Assembly: GCA_949775045.1 (NCBI GenBank)
Contig: OX459100.1
Location: 15,431,396-15,495,395 of the forward strand
DNA: 64,000 nt
DNA from: Metridium senile
Taxonomy: Eukaryota > Cnidaria > Anthozoa > Actiniaria > Metridiidae
Direction of reading: 5' to 3'
Every line of letters begins with the position of its first letter. Within the stretch, counting starts at the first letter, position 1. The notes beneath the pieces were generated by a model. The model was not told the DNA's origin, did no database searches, and saw only the letters and a program-made list of their open reading frames with translations. The position numbers and the translations under genes are program-made. Below are positions 1 to 12,432 of this stretch, in pieces.

Positions 1-299
1 AATTGAAAACTCCTTGAATTCTCCTTAGTTTTTTTTACTGACATCAGCACGAACCCTGTAGTAACTTGTTGTTGTTAAAGTTTCTGATATGATAGATGAT
101 GATTTACATTTTTGTTTTGACAGGGAAGGTCATGTGAAGACCAATTTGTGCTTAATAGGCCATTTTGAAAATGGCAAATAAATTCTGTTTGCTTTCAAAT
201 TCTAAGTTGAAGTCAACCTGTGTTCTTGTTCAATTCCCTGAGTCGCGATATCAAGTATAGAGTATGAAAAAAATGTATATTTTACAACCAGCACTCCAC
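1..299. other. AT-rich flank, nothing recognised
   Basis: No open reading frame with recognisable motifs, no RNA gene and no clear repeat structure is visible in this stretch. It lies downstream of the THAP transposase gene on the minus strand and ends where a SINE-like tail begins. Confidence 0.5.
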
Positions 300-480
300 A
301 TTGGGGCTTTTCTGTGAGGTTCGCTCACACTCACTACCACTACATTAAATTATTTACACAACTTACAACTCTGCTTACATGTTGATTTTTGTGGAGGGTA
401 GAAAAACAGATAACCCAGAGAAAAGCCCTTGTGGCATGAGATAGAATAACACATCAAACACTCTGTTCACTTGTGGCCTA
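300..480 (-). repeat. SINE 3' portion
   Basis: Read on the minus strand this carries the same body as the SINE at 6515-6795: a GATGTGTTATTCT block, a GGGTTATC block, a pyrimidine-rich block followed by CAAAAATCAACAT, and a TAGTGGTAGTGAGTGTGAG block. The tRNA-like head with A and B boxes is absent, so this is a 5'-truncated copy. Confidence 0.6.
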
Positions 481-510
481 CCTGAGAGTTATGGTACATG
501 TTACATACAT

Positions 511-828
511 ATGGAACCTATAGTTGACTCGAAGTAAATATGGTATAATAGTTTATAGAGTAAATTATAGAGTAAATCAGTCAAACTATTAGAGTAGATG
601 CAGTTAATCCGTGAAACAAATACTAATTTTTAGGCTAAATAGTGATAATAGAAAATAGAAAACAAATAATTTTTTGATGGAATAATACTAATTAGTACTA
701 ATTATATGTCACAGATTTAGCGTGTCTACTCTATAGTTAAGCAATGAAGAAGTGACTCAATATTGTGTTAATTTAGTAAAATTAATTTAGTAAATGTGTT
801 TCATACATCAGTCAAGTATAGGTTCCAT
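511..828. mobile_element. MITE-like element with 19-bp terminal inverted repeats
   Basis: The left end at 511-530 (ATGGAACCTATAGTTGACT) is the inverse of 810-828 with one mismatch. The interior is AT-rich with no coding capacity. No clear target-site duplication is visible. The right inverted repeat overlaps the last codons and stop of the THAP transposase gene, so the C-terminus of that protein lies inside the element. Confidence 0.55.
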
Positions 829-2416
829 AAAGTTTGTTAACATACAGCTCACACTCCATACTTGATTTATAATGCCTAGCATACTCACAGGAATTCTACT
901 TGAGAAAATGAGAAATTTCCTGACTTTACCGATAGCTCTTTCAACATGTATCCTATGTTGAGCTACAGTCTGAGTCTTGATGACATCACTTTCACTAAAG
1001 CTTGGTTCAGCTCCAAGAAAAGGTGGAATATTAAGCTGTAAACCCAGTTTCTTCAAATCTTCTTCAATATCAAACCCTTTATCTGCCATAATTGCATCAT
1101 TTTGCACAATTTCTCTTACTTCCAGTTTCTGTTTTAGTAGTTTTAAAAATCCACTTCTAGTAACAATTTCCTTGTCTGAAATAAGGCCACTATACAGTTG
1201 TGATACAAACAAAATTCCACCCTTGGCATCAACACCAACAAGACATTTAACAGTGTTAGTCGATTTGTAATTAGAATAACTTTGTGACTGTTTCAAAAGT
1301 GAAGATGGGCATTCTATTTTTATTTCAGTACAATCTATTATTGCAACGGTATTTGGATACTTGGCTTTGTATTCACTAGGCATTTGGTCAATTATAATAT
1401 CTCTATGGGGCCATATTTTCATCTTTCCAAAGTAGACGTACAAGTAGTTCATCCAAGTGATAAAAATAGTGGAAACATTTGCTTTAGATATAGAGAATCT
1501 TACCGCTAAGTCCAAGTTAGTCAGACCCAATTTAAGTTTCATCATTACTAAAAGGAATTCATCCTCCACGGGAAGAATGTGCTTTCTAGAAACTGGGACA
1601 TCGCATTCATCGATACTTTGGCTTGAAGAGCTACTAGTATCATCTGAGTCATCATCTGAGTCTGAATCAAACAAGATTTTTGTATCGATACGACGATCAT
1701 TTGCCCCTTTAGTATTCCAGTAAATTAGACGACTTCTATCTAATCCAGGCAGAACAAAATTCAAAACCTGTCTAAACTTTTCGTAGCCTTTAAATCCCGT
1801 AAAGTGGTTGAAATATTCATTCTGCATGGCTTCGGTACTGGCTTTCGATCGCAAAGTTCCAACTGAGAATCTGTGACAACAAGGTACTTCAACATCTACT
1901 TGAACCCCTCTTGAAACCTTTTCTTTGCAATCTGTTTCCTCAAAGAAACCTTCACCCTCAGAGGCAGTTTCTGTTTCTTCAGCAGCAGCTATTTCTATTT
2001 CTAACTCCAATTTTCTCTTCTTTTCCGGAAAGCTTCGTTTCTGAACATCCTTCGACCAGCTGAACACAGACGGACATGCATCAGGCTTCAATCTTTTCTT
2101 TTGACTCTCGCTGTTAATGAAATCACTTTCTATAAAATGAGTAGAGCAAACTTTAGTGCTCTTTGAAATACGAAAATCTTTATTCGGGTCTCTTTTAATC
2201 CTCGATATCCAAACCTGAAGTACAACAACAAACATGTCAGCTTGCAGTCACGCCGCTCGAATCGATACAATATCTTGCTCAAAGCGTCGAAAAATCAAAC
2301 AAAAAAACGCCACAACGTACCTTTTTTAAACGATCTTCTTTAGGAAATGAATGAAAAGAAATTGTTGAGTCAGTTGAGTTGTTTTTACAGTTGTAGACAC
2401 AGCAATAATGGACCAT
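808..2416 (-). CDS. THAP domain + DDE_4 (Harbinger-type) transposase or domesticated derivative
   Basis: Two exons, 2321-2416 and 808-2214 (phase 0), give about 500 aa. Exon 1 supplies the first zinc cysteines of a THAP domain (C6, C10). Exon 2 continues it with VWISRI, the C-x2-H pair (C55, H58) and an ACPSVF motif near residue 80, matching the THAP C2CH plan. An acidic, Ser-rich linker lies at about 215-235, then a helix-turn-helix (about 250-293) and a DDE_4 nuclease domain with D326 (IIDCTE), D410 (ADKGFD) and E457 (VERAIGK). All three catalytic positions are intact, so activity is plausible. The family binds DNA through the THAP domain and cuts and pastes Harbinger-like elements. No full-element TIR pair was found, so a domesticated gene cannot be excluded. 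The first ATG follows an upstream AT-rich region and fits the THAP start exactly. Confidence 0.85.
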
Positions 2417-2419
2417 ATT

Positions 2420-2890
2420 TACATGTAAAAACAAGATTCACAAGCAAAAACATTCACTATGGCGACATGTCAACAATGGCCATTGTTTACCCAATTCAGG
2501 TCACGTGACCGACCGGAAGTAAATGGGACTGAATCGGTGAATTGGACGACACAAAGTTTGATTACCAATTAATCATAACTATCACAATCTCAGACAATCG
2601 AAAAATGTGTGGGGTTTCTAATAAAAATGAAAAGATCCTCCAATTTTGAAAAAAACCTCATTTTTTGAGAATAATTTTCGTTGCTATAGTGATTTGTATC
2701 AATTCAGTGATTGGTTGATTAATCTGAAAGCAGTAAAATCATTGGCTCATAAAACTGTCCGATAACAACTGTCCGATTACAGCCAACTATCCAGTTACAC
2801 TGTCCGATTACAAAAACAAGATTGATTAGTGGAAAATAGAGCAGTCTGTCAACCAATTAGATTCGAGGAAATCAGTTGTAATAGTTATGA
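2420..2890. other. Upstream region of the THAP gene
   Basis: This holds the presumed promoter of the THAP transposase gene on the minus strand. It contains a GTCACGTGAC palindrome at about 2501-2510 (E-box like) and a repeated CTGTCCGATTACA motif at about 2755-2815. Nothing coding is seen. Confidence 0.35.
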
Positions 2891-2891
2891 T

Positions 2892-3501
2892 TAATATAGT
2901 AATAGCAGATTGATTCAAACTCAAATTCAGGTATGGTAATAGCGTAATAATCATTGTGATCTATCTATAATATATATTGTAATAGCAGATTGATTCAAGC
3001 TCAAATTCAGGTATGGTTATGACTAGCGTCAAATAATAATTGTGATCTATCTACAATATATATAGTAATAGCAGATTGATTCAAGCTCAAATTCAGGTAT
3101 GGTTATGACTAGCGTCAAATAATAATTGTGATCTATCTACAATATATATAGTAATAGCAGATTGATTCAAGCTCAAATTCAGGTATGGTTATGACTAGCG
3201 TCAAATAATAATTGTGATCTATCTACAATATATATAGTAATAGCAGATTGATTCAAGCTCAAATTCAGGTATGGTAATAGCGTAATAATCATTGTGATCT
3301 ATCTACAATATATATAGTAATAGCAGATTGATTCAAACTCAAAATCAGGTATGATAATGACTAGCGTAATATTCATTGTGATCTATCTACAATATATATT
3401 GTAATAGCAGATTGATTCAAGCTCAAATTCAGGTATGGTTATGACTAGCGTCAAATAATCACTGTGATCTATATCTACAATATATATAGTAATAGCAGAT
3501 T
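2892..3501. repeat. Minisatellite, ~84-bp unit, ~7 copies
   Basis: Each unit contains TAGTAATAGCAGATTGATTC, a CTCAAATTCAGGTATGG block, a variable GACTAGCGTCAAATAAT segment and GTGATCTATCTACAATATAT. Two unit variants differ by presence of the ATGACTAGCG insert, so copy lengths run from about 79 to 86 bp. Confidence 0.9.
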
Positions 3502-3728
3502 GCTATCATGACTGATAGCCTCTTGTAAGTTCTCTCCCACGTAGCTAGAGTCTGACTTGTGCTAATGGCGTCCTTTAGCACAACAGGGCCCTGTTTACTT
3601 TGGTTCAAGGAAATTCACTGTATATTTAGGGTAACGTTTTTTTATTGTTTACCCAAAAAAACAACAATCTCGATCCTTTGGTCTTTGAGATCGACGGGAG
3701 CAAATGCATGGCAATCAGCTGATTTGTT

Positions 3729-3786
3729 GTTGTTGTTAAGGCTGCATGTTGTTGTTGTTGTTGTTGTTATCGTTGTTAAGGCTGCA

Positions 3787-3838
<52 letters not shown>

Positions 3839-4452
3839 ATCGTTGTTAAGGCTGCATGTTGTTGTTGTTGTTGTTGTTATCGTTGTTAAGGCTGCATGTT
3901 GTTGTTGTTGTTATTATCGTTGTTAAGGCTGCATGTTGTTGTTGTTGTTGTTGTTGTTGTTCTTATCGTTGTTAAGGCTGCATGTTGTTGTTGTTGTTGT
4001 TGTTGTTATCGTTGTTAAGGCTGCATGTTGTTGTTGTTGTTGTTGTTATTATCGTTGTTAAGGCTGCATGTTGTTGTTGTTGTTGTTCTTATCGTTGTTG
4101 AGGCTGCATGTTGTTGTTGTTGTTGTTTTCGTTGTTGAGGCTGCATGTTGTTGTTGTTGTTGTTTTCGTTGTTGAGGCTGCATGTTGTTGTTGTTGTTTT
4201 CGTTGTTGAGGCTGCATGTTGTTGTTGTTGTTGTTTTCGTTGTTGAGGCTGCATGTTGTTGTTGTTGTTGTTTTCGTTGTTGAGGCTGCATGTTGTTGTT
4301 GTTGTTGTTTTCGTTGTTGAGGCTGCATGTTGTTGTTGTTGTTGTTTTCGTTGTTGAGGCTGCATGTTGTTGTTGTTGTTGTTTTCGTTGTTGAGGCTGC
4401 ATGTTGTTGTTGTTGTTGTTTTCGTTGTTGAGGCTGCATGTTGTTGTTGTAG
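3729..4452. repeat. Compound (GTT)n / GGCTGCAT repeat, core unit 37 bp
   Basis: GTT runs are punctuated by AAGGCTGCAT or GAGGCTGCAT and TTCGTTGTT or ATCGTTGTT. From about 4110 onward the array is regular with a 37-bp unit, about nine copies. Minus-strand reading gives Gln-, Thr- and Asn-rich peptides that cycle because 37 is not a multiple of three. No homologous protein is recognisable. Confidence 0.85.
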
Positions 4453-4522
4453 TTGATGATGGTGCCTTTTTCTTAGAAGATATGTTATTCTTCGGATGGG
4501 GAATCTTGCAAGCCTTCTCCAT

Positions 4523-6510
4523 TAATTTTGTCTCGGCTTTTTCTATTTATTTATTTTTATTTATTTAGTATAGTAAGAGCAGTCCCTCTCTTCGAGGCTT
4601 ATATATGCTCTGGTTTGAGACCTGACTGCTGAAACTGACTGCTATCTTGAGCATGATGAATTGAATTGTTTTGTCAGACAGGTGTAAGTAATTTAATCAA
4701 TTGATTTTGAGACCAATTAAAAACAATATAAAAATTAAAAAAGCCTTTTCGATTATCTTTTTTATTCTGACCTGGGAAGGACTTTAATTTTAAATCATCG
4801 AAAATGTAACGTCAATAAAGACAAGCCTATGTTTTAATGTGCATATATACAAGCTATAGTCATATTTCAACTGCTTTGTACCGTGATATTCTACATTAAA
4901 GCATCATTTAGACAATACTGAATAGAAACACCTTTAAGTCCAACCCACTAACAAGTCATGAATGGCCGGTTACCTAAACGACGTAATAAATCACATAACA
5001 CTGGTTGAACTAAAACAAGTAGAATTGGTTAATACTAGTGATTTATGTTATAAGAGTACCTAGATGTGATATATGCTGCACTAGACAATCTAAAATAATC
5101 ACAACAGATCAGGAATCAAAATGACGGTCGTTCGTACAGGTAATGTAAAATATATTTTCCCTCACATATCTCATATTTTAAAAGTTTACTTAAGACATAT
5201 ATTTTTAAGGAAGCGTATAATTGTTAGATCTTTTTATATTATCTTGTATTCTTTTATTACATTTAAATATTAAATACATAACTTTGTTATTATATAAAAA
5301 AAATGATTGTATGCTAGTTTTTGTAATTCTATATTGTAACTATAGTTTAATTTTTCACAGTTTTATCATATATGTATTGCTGTTAGTGCATTGATATACT
5401 AGCTATAGCTCTTGTAATTTTACATTGTACAACCATAGTTTTAATTTCTAATATTATCATGTTGTAAGCACACTGAGGCTAGCGAAATGCGCGCTAAAAA
5501 CTATATAAATCAAATTAAATTAAATATTTTAACTTTTCCTATTTCTTTGGCATTCAAAATGATAGTTCAACTGCAAAAAGAGAGTGTTACCCAGTGTGTT
5601 TTCATATTTTAGTTTAGTCGTTCTCTGACACTCCTAACATACATGGATTAACGTCCGCAGCATTAGTAAGTAACACTAATTTACGTTATCATTTTGACTC
5701 GAATTGTTTCTTAGAGATACAGCGACAGTTGACTTTTTGCTTCTAACTTTTTTCGTTTTTTTTTTTTTAATTTTTCCTCAAAATGCTTAAACATTTCTAT
5801 ATCAGTGTTTACATTAATATAACTTGAATGAACGATATTTCAAATTACATGAATCTTGAAAAAGCGCAAATACAGCAGTTTTAGAAATTAAAAAAATACT
5901 AGTATACAAAGTTAATATCGCAACTGATTTGGCGATTTTCTCTGGTGTTGTTCAGTGAATGTGCGGCGATTTTTTTGTTGTTGAAAATCTGCCGGTCACG
6001 ACAATGCCTTTTTATTATTCAATAATTTTTAAGTTTTTAAGCTTTGGGAACCCGTTACTGGAGATCCTCTCTGTGTTGGTTTTCCCTGCCCAACGTAGTT
6101 TGGCGAATTTTGTAAAAAATAATAAAAAAATAATAATAAAAAAATAAAGTTAGGGAGAGAATACATACAAAAAGTGAAAAGCTATATGAATTTCGATAAA
6201 TGTTGAGTCATTTATTTGAATAAATAAACCATTTGCACTATTAATCAATGGTTGCCAATAGACAATAATTCAATAGTGTTCGAGGTGTCGATTGCACATT
6301 AAGACTGGCTTTGTGTTTTAAATGAATATGAATGGGATATTATTTTGGTTATAAAATGCACGCTAACTAGTTGGACACGTTCAGCTTTGTGTATGTCGAA
6401 AATGGCCATCGTTGTCAAATACAGTTGATACAACAGTCTTGTCTCGGGGGCTTGTATTACAGACACATGCACTTATGATATTGTAAAGAGTGTGGAAGCA
6501 ATGGGTGTCT
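4523..6510. other. Gene-poor AT-rich region
   Basis: No gene recognised. Two diverged direct copies of a TTGTAATTCTATATTGTA-type block lie at about 5320-5370 and 5412-5460, followed by GCGCGCTAAAAACTATATAAA, which resembles the 3' end of a non-LTR retroelement. A lone ATG with a good donor-like site at 5121-5142 has no visible partner exon. Confidence 0.4.
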
Positions 6511-6514
6511 TTTA

Positions 6515-6795
6515 TGGGTGGCATTGGTGCAGTAGTGCATGGTTTAGCGCGCGCCTCTCTCTGCTGTGATCCAGGTTCGATTCATTAATTATATGTGAGT
6601 TGAGTTTTTTTTTTTGATGTGTTATTCTCTCCGGGTTATCCGGTTTTCCTCTCCTCACAAAAATGAACATTTGAGCAGAGTTGAGTGCTAAAATTTTTAA
6701 CGTAGAGGCAGTGAGCGTGAGTGTGAGTCTCCCCAATTAGCCACTGGCTAAATACATTGAGACGTGATTTAAAAAGTGATTTATTTATTTTATTT
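6515..6795 (+). mobile_element. tRNA-derived SINE
   Basis: The head (about 6519-6585) resembles a tRNA with an A-box-like GGTTTAGCGCGCG and a B-box GGTTCGATTC. It is followed by an internal run of T, a GATGTGTTATTCTCTCCGGG block, CCTCACAAAAATGAACATTTG, and a tail AATTAGCCACTGGCTAAATACATTGAGACG then TTTATTTATTTTATTT. The same tail recurs at 11.06, 11.50 and 11.85 kb and a relative lies at 18.6 kb. Confidence 0.75.
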
Positions 6796-6799
6796 TTAT

Positions 6800-8960
6800 A
6801 TACAGCCGTTCTCGAAAAGGTTGTCCACCTGAAAAGACATATATACTAAAAGAAATATCACGTGACTCACTTATATATACACTTTCCGCGCGTGTACAAA
6901 GTCAGGTGCGTTAATTTGAAAGTAATATGGCGTTGAATTCAAACAAGCAGTATCTTCCCTCGTTAGAAGTACCTGACTTTCTACACTCGATAATATACTT
7001 ATTTCAAAAATACGACATTTTTTCCCTCGCAAGTCTAATTTTGTGCCTCGCCCGATGGCCAATTTGCCGATCTATTTGTAGATCTAGAATGTCAACGCGA
7101 TATGTTCGTTATCTGAATACTTGATAGTTTACAATAACGTCGTAGATTTAATTGTTCTTGTAGTTATCTTATATTCGACATTGATTGATAGTTCAACTGA
7201 AAGTCGTCTCTGAAATCAAGAAGCTTTTCAAAATGAAAAGCCGAAAGGAAATGGCCAAGCCCTTGTAGTGCATGCTCAAGATACATAAACCTTTATTGTA
7301 TTCGTATGTTTTCCTTCAGCAGCAATCGCAAGCACACTTTGAATGTCCCACCTACCTCACTCGCCATATATCCGACGGGATATATCCCACGATCCTTTTC
7401 AAACTCAACATAACACTAAAATCGATTTCAGCGAAGATGATCTCTAGTGTTGTCGACCATGTTGGATGACGTCATAAAAAACATGGGACCTGAGATTCAA
7501 TTAAAGACTGTCGGTAAAAAAATAGATTTCAGAATCTCCAAATGTTCTCAAAGCACTTTTCTTCACTAATTTATTCAGCAATAAAACCAAAATGTCAAGA
7601 ATGATTTTTCAGAGTAGACTTTGAAGTCGTACCGCCTTTACCGCACGGTAAACTTCATATAGTAGCAGCTGAGAACATTTGTATAATCGAAACATTTGCC
7701 TACCAAGAGCGGGATGAAGTTCTTTATAGTTGAAGTTATTGATTTGTAATCCAAGTAATCACATGAAACAAAAGCGGCTGTCAGCCGGCTAGCAGCATAA
7801 AGACATGGCCTATAAACCGCTTGTAATGATGTAGAAAGATTTGGGCTAGTAGACTGCCTTTCTCTGAGAGTTATGGATATGTAAGATGGACTAAAAATAT
7901 ACAGAGATATTGGTGAATGACCATAGGGAAATAGATATAGAGAGATCAGCTGCAAAAATAACGAGAAGAAGCGACAAAAATGCTGTGCAAAAACGTTGCC
8001 GCTGAAAAAAATTAAGTATAATGATGTGCGTAAGAACGAGGCAACTCTCTATTGTTCTGCGGCAATAGCAACCTCCCCACATAAGAATGTTTTAGTTTTC
8101 AGACTGAAAGTATATCAGCCTATAGGTAACACATTTTAAAAATAAAATGTGCAAAAACTCTGTTTTGGATCAAAGTTTCTTTTGTACTAAAAGATCTCGT
8201 CCGATCATAAGCTTTCGAAACAATAGCCAAAAGACGTTTACAATTCGATATGTTCCCAACATAGAAATTTTGATATATAAAGGCTCAGGAAATTTTAGAT
8301 GAAAAGGGAATCAGATATCAAATAAAAAATTAAAAAATCCGCTTAGTTTTGAAATTATGGAAGATTTTCATGTTTTGACCAATGAGATGGACGGATTAGA
8401 CAATACACAATAAGCACCTGTCTGCATTCATTGCCGTTTGCCTGCCTCGTTCTTACATACATCATAACAAAAAAGCATAAGCCTATTTTTGCAACTGAAA
8501 GGGATCAAGGGATATCATTTTGTTTTGCATCGTACTGATTACAAAATGGGCTTGTAAAACAAATTATCTCTGATATATATTGCCGCGGGGATATCAAGCT
8601 TCAATCCTTGTAAAAATTGATTAGCTTTCAAGTCCATGTCCGTGTTGTTTTCATCTGTTAATATTGCACGTTCACATCAATGTTATATTGTACACAGATA
8701 TTAGAATAGAAATAGAACCCTTTGATATCGGAAGTACAGCAGATAACAGTTCTCTAGATGTGGTTGACACATAAATGGATTGCAGTTTCTATTATTAGCA
8801 TTGTGTCAAACATTCACAGAAAATATTATAAGTAGGGACTTGTGATCTTTTAAAATGCATGCTTTTAGATTTTAGAATGACTCCAACATTGTTATTTTTG
8901 ATAATATTATTTTCAGAGTTTCCTTGATTTCTTACGCATGGAATGAAGACCTTACAACTA
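6800..8960. other. No feature recognised
   Basis: Short open frames in this region show no known motif, conserved spacing or splice logic. The composition is AT-rich intergenic. I see no tRNA fold and no strong tandem repeat here. Confidence 0.4.
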
Positions 8961-8962
8961 TG

Positions 8963-9226
8963 CTACAATCATGTGCAAAATACCTTGGGACATTATCTGT
9001 TTTTTACATGAAAAATATTTCAACATCTTTTTTCCGTTTCCCCCTCTCCCCCCTATCAATGTTGAGTTTTGGGAATGTGAAAGGTTGTCATTTGAAAGAC
9101 CAATCAACATTGCTTAGGGGGAAAGGGGGTTTGCAAATCAAATTGATACATGCATTTTGTAAATGTTTTAAAACTCAAACAAAAACGCCCAACAAAAACG
9201 CCCAACAATTTTGCACATGATTGTAG
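8963..9226. mobile_element. MITE with TIR CTACAATCATGTGCAAAAT
   Basis: A 19-bp inverted repeat bounds the element: the left copy is at 8963-8981 and its inverse at 9208-9226. The interior contains a C/T-rich stretch and a G-rich stretch that are partly complementary. No coding capacity. Confidence 0.65.
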
Positions 9227-9754
9227 CTAGCACAGGGTATCATGGGTAACCTATGTCTAATGCATTAACTAAAAGACATGTATTCCATTGTCACATAGAT
9301 CGATTACTTTCTAAATTACTGAAGATGAATAAAAAAAGCGCGCGTATAGAAATTGTGTAGTTATCAATAGCACGCAGGGATTTGCCAGGCGGTAGGCGTA
9401 CTACGACCTCAAGGCATTATGGTATGTTAGTGAATATCTTGTCGTGGTCGAATACGCATACATAAGCACTTGTTTATGGTGTACGCGTTTTACAGCAAAG
9501 GGTGCAATTTTTTTATTTCTTTTATAAACTACAAATTAACATATTTGATCAACATGCAAACGCGCGTGCTGTGTGCTTCATTCATAAATTAATGAAGCGA
9601 TTCAACCAATCAGAATGCGTTACTTGTTTTAATAGTTGTTTTATATATTATATGATTATATATAATAGTCTATTTATCATTATAATTTGTATACTCATAG
9701 GTTGATTTATATAGTTTTTTCGTTAGGGCTGTAAGGAAGAGTACCGAATGTCTG

Positions 9755-9925
9755 TAAAAATAACAAGTACGGGTTTCTTTTAATTTTAAGACTTAAAAAA
9801 TTACGTGGGAAAAAATTACGTCTCTTGACACAAAAAATTATACCCAGAACAAAAATGATCAACCCAAAAAAATACGTCGGACCTCCCCGTCATTTTACCC
9901 CCGAGTACATCGCCTGCAAATTACA
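9755..9925. repeat. Partial copy of the intronic MITE at 37821-38257
   Basis: It shares AAGTACGGGTTTC, the TTACGTCTCTTGACAC block and a terminal CCCGTCATTTTACCCCCGAG followed by TACATCGCCTG with the longer element in the EIF2AK1 intron. One end is truncated. Confidence 0.6.
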
Positions 9926-10119
9926 GATCCCTAGCTCTTTATATAAAGTGTATCTATCTGTCATATAGAATTTTATGTGATCCATATATCTTAGCCACTA
10001 TCGTGGTTTTTTTTTCGGCTTCTTCGATAGGTACACATACATCTACAAACTTTATTTAACTGTCACACCGTGTAGGTAACAAAATTCTGTATTGGTTTTT
10101 ATTAAATATGATGTATTAA

Positions 10120-10305
10120 TAGGTGGACTTACAGTGACATATTTTGTTATGGTTTTACCAACCAACCATTGTTATTAGAACAAACTGAGAATATTAACAA
10201 ATCTATTGTGAAAATGGTTGGCAAATTAGTATCATAATACTTGTAAACACTACCCTCACCTATAGTTTGTACATCTAAAGTTTCTTGTTTTCTATTCATT
10301 TATGG
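10120..10305. repeat. Dispersed repeat shared with 28553-28850
   Basis: AGGTGGACTTACAGTGACATAT, GGTTTTACCAACCAACCA and GTGAAAATGGTTGG blocks recur in the same order at 28.55-28.85 kb, where about 140 bp of extra sequence interrupts the copy. No coding capacity. Confidence 0.65.
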
Positions 10306-10790
10306 TTTTAGCGCCATGCCGTTGTACATATTATTAATTCAATTAAAGTTATTAATTGCTGGTAAAAAGCGCCTAATATTGGAGTTGTAATAACCGAAAC
10401 GGCCCACAGGATATATTCCATGTGTTGCCCTGGAAACACAGTTGATTGACGTCCACCAAAACTCTATTTTTCGTTTGTGTTTGAAGGTCTAGTTGGTCGC
10501 GTTTGACTGAAAACCTCAGTAAACATGCGTTTGTGAGTTTAGGCTTCTTGAACCCTGATGAAAGACGTGAGCTGGACATGACCCATTTCGGTCTCAAGAT
10601 TTGGCTTTAGGGTTTTTTCAGCGTCGACTTCGTTTAAGGTGGCTCGACCCAATATTTTAAGGCTAAAATTCAACTCACAGGGAAAACAGATATCTTTTCA
10701 TACTCAAGTGATAAATCCAACGCGTTTATTTAATAGAGCTTCAAACGTGGAGGGTGCTCGTGAAAAAATATTAGGACTAGCCACCTAGGC
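10306..10790. other. No feature recognised
   Basis: Unique-looking intergenic DNA. A 74-codon minus-strand frame at 10373-10597 has no recognised motif and is not supported. Confidence 0.35.
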
Positions 10791-12085
10791 CATTGGCATT
10801 ATAGCGTCATATACTACCATGACCAGAATGCTTTGCCTACTTTCTTTTGTTAAATAATTAGTGTCAATTGCATGTTCTAGTATTCTCAAGAAGGAATACA
10901 GATCTGCATTATAGCGTCATACACTACCAGTACCAGAATGCTTTGCCTACTTTCTTTTGTTAAATAATTAGTGTCAATTGTTCTCAAGAAGGAATACAGA
11001 TCTGCATTATAGTGTCATATACTGTGAGCTGCGTTGTGTGCAAAGTAATTAACGTAGAGGTAGTGAGTATGTGTCTGAGTCTCCCCAATTAGCCACTGGC
11101 TAAATACATTGAGACGTTAAAAAAGTGATTTATTTATTTATTTTATTTTTATACTACCAGTACCAGAATGCTTTGCCTACTTTCTTTTGTTAAATAATTA
11201 TTAGTGTCAATTGTTCTAGTATTCACAAGAGGGAATACAGATCTGCATAATAGTGTCATACACTACCATGACCAGAATGCTTTGCCTACTTTCTTTTGTT
11301 AAATAATTAGTGTCAATTGTTCTAGTATTCACAAGAGGGAATACAGATCTGCATTATAGTGTCATACACTACCAGTACCAGAATGCTTTGCCTACTTGCT
11401 TTTGTTAAATAATTAGTTTCAATTGTTCTAGTATTCACAAGAAGGAATACAGATCTGCATTATAGTGTCATATACTGTGAGCTGCGTTGTGTGCAAAATA
11501 ATTAACGTAGAGGTAGTGAGTGTGTCTGAGTCTCCCCAATTAGCCACTGGCTAAATACATTGAGACGTTAAAAAAGTGATTTATTTATTTATTTTATTTT
11601 TAAACTACCAGTACCAGAATGCTTTGCCTACTTTCTTTTGTTAAATAATTAGTGTCAATTGTTCTAGTATTCACAAGAGGGAATACAGATCTGCATTATA
11701 GTGTCATACACTACCAGTACCAGAATGCTTTGCCTACTTGCTTTTGTTAAATAATTAGTTTCAATTGTTCTAGTATTCACAAGAAGGAATACAGATCTGC
11801 ATTATAGTGTCATATACTGTGAGCTGCGTTGTGTGCAAAATAATTAACGTAGAGGTAGTGAGTGTGTCTGAGTCTCCCCAATTAGCCACTGGCTAAATAC
11901 ATTGAGACGTTAAAAAAGTGATTTATTTATTTATTTTATTTTTATACTACCAGTACCAGAATGCTTTGCCTACTTTCTTTTGTTAAATAATTAGTGTCAA
12001 TTGCTCTAGTATTTTCAAGAAGGAATATAAATCTGAATAACAAAGAAAATTCGTAAAGCATTCTGGGTACTGGTAGTAAAATGTA
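10790..12085. repeat. Higher-order tandem array with embedded SINE tails
   Basis: A ~110-bp unit (ACTACCAGTACCAGAATGC, TTTGCCTACTTTC, TTTTGTTAAATAATTAGTG, CACAAGAGGGAATACAGATC) repeats about nine times. Three times it is followed by the same SINE tail (GAGCTGCGTTGTGTGC through TTTATTTATTTTATTT) at about 11025, 11475 and 11815. The larger SINE-containing segment therefore amplified as a block. The last unit is followed by an inverted fragment at 12056-12077. Confidence 0.85.
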
Positions 12086-12432
12086 TGACGTCATCGTGTA
12101 AAGGCCTATATTATTTATAGCTGAATACAAATATGTTTTAATCTGATAAGCAAAATAATGTTACAAAGAAACCTGAAGCCAGTTTGTCCCACACAACTAA
12201 AACAAAGTTAATTTACAATCAACACTTGGGGTTCCTTCTGCACAGCCATCAGTGGTCCTTCTCAAAAGTAGGAATTACAGTTCGTGTTTTATCATTCTTG
12301 AGATTTGATCGAGTGGGCGAGAAGGACATCTTGAATGTGTTTATTATTATGCTGATTCGGATGAGGACCCTCGGATCCGCGTAAGTCCTGATACTCAGGC
12401 TAGAAGAATTTTAAAGAATAGACGGCAATGAT

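Noticed and set aside
4015..4522. Glutamine/asparagine-rich protein genes on the minus strand
   Set aside because: The frames are translations of a GTT-rich tandem repeat; all three frames are open for the same reason and no splice or conserved flank supports a gene.
5121..5142. First exon of an unseen plus-strand gene (MTVVRT then a good donor)
   Set aside because: No downstream exon with matching phase and recognisable protein could be found before the 7TM gene.
6519..6590. Functional tRNA gene
   Set aside because: A and B box-like words are present but the cloverleaf is broken and the sequence continues into a SINE body.
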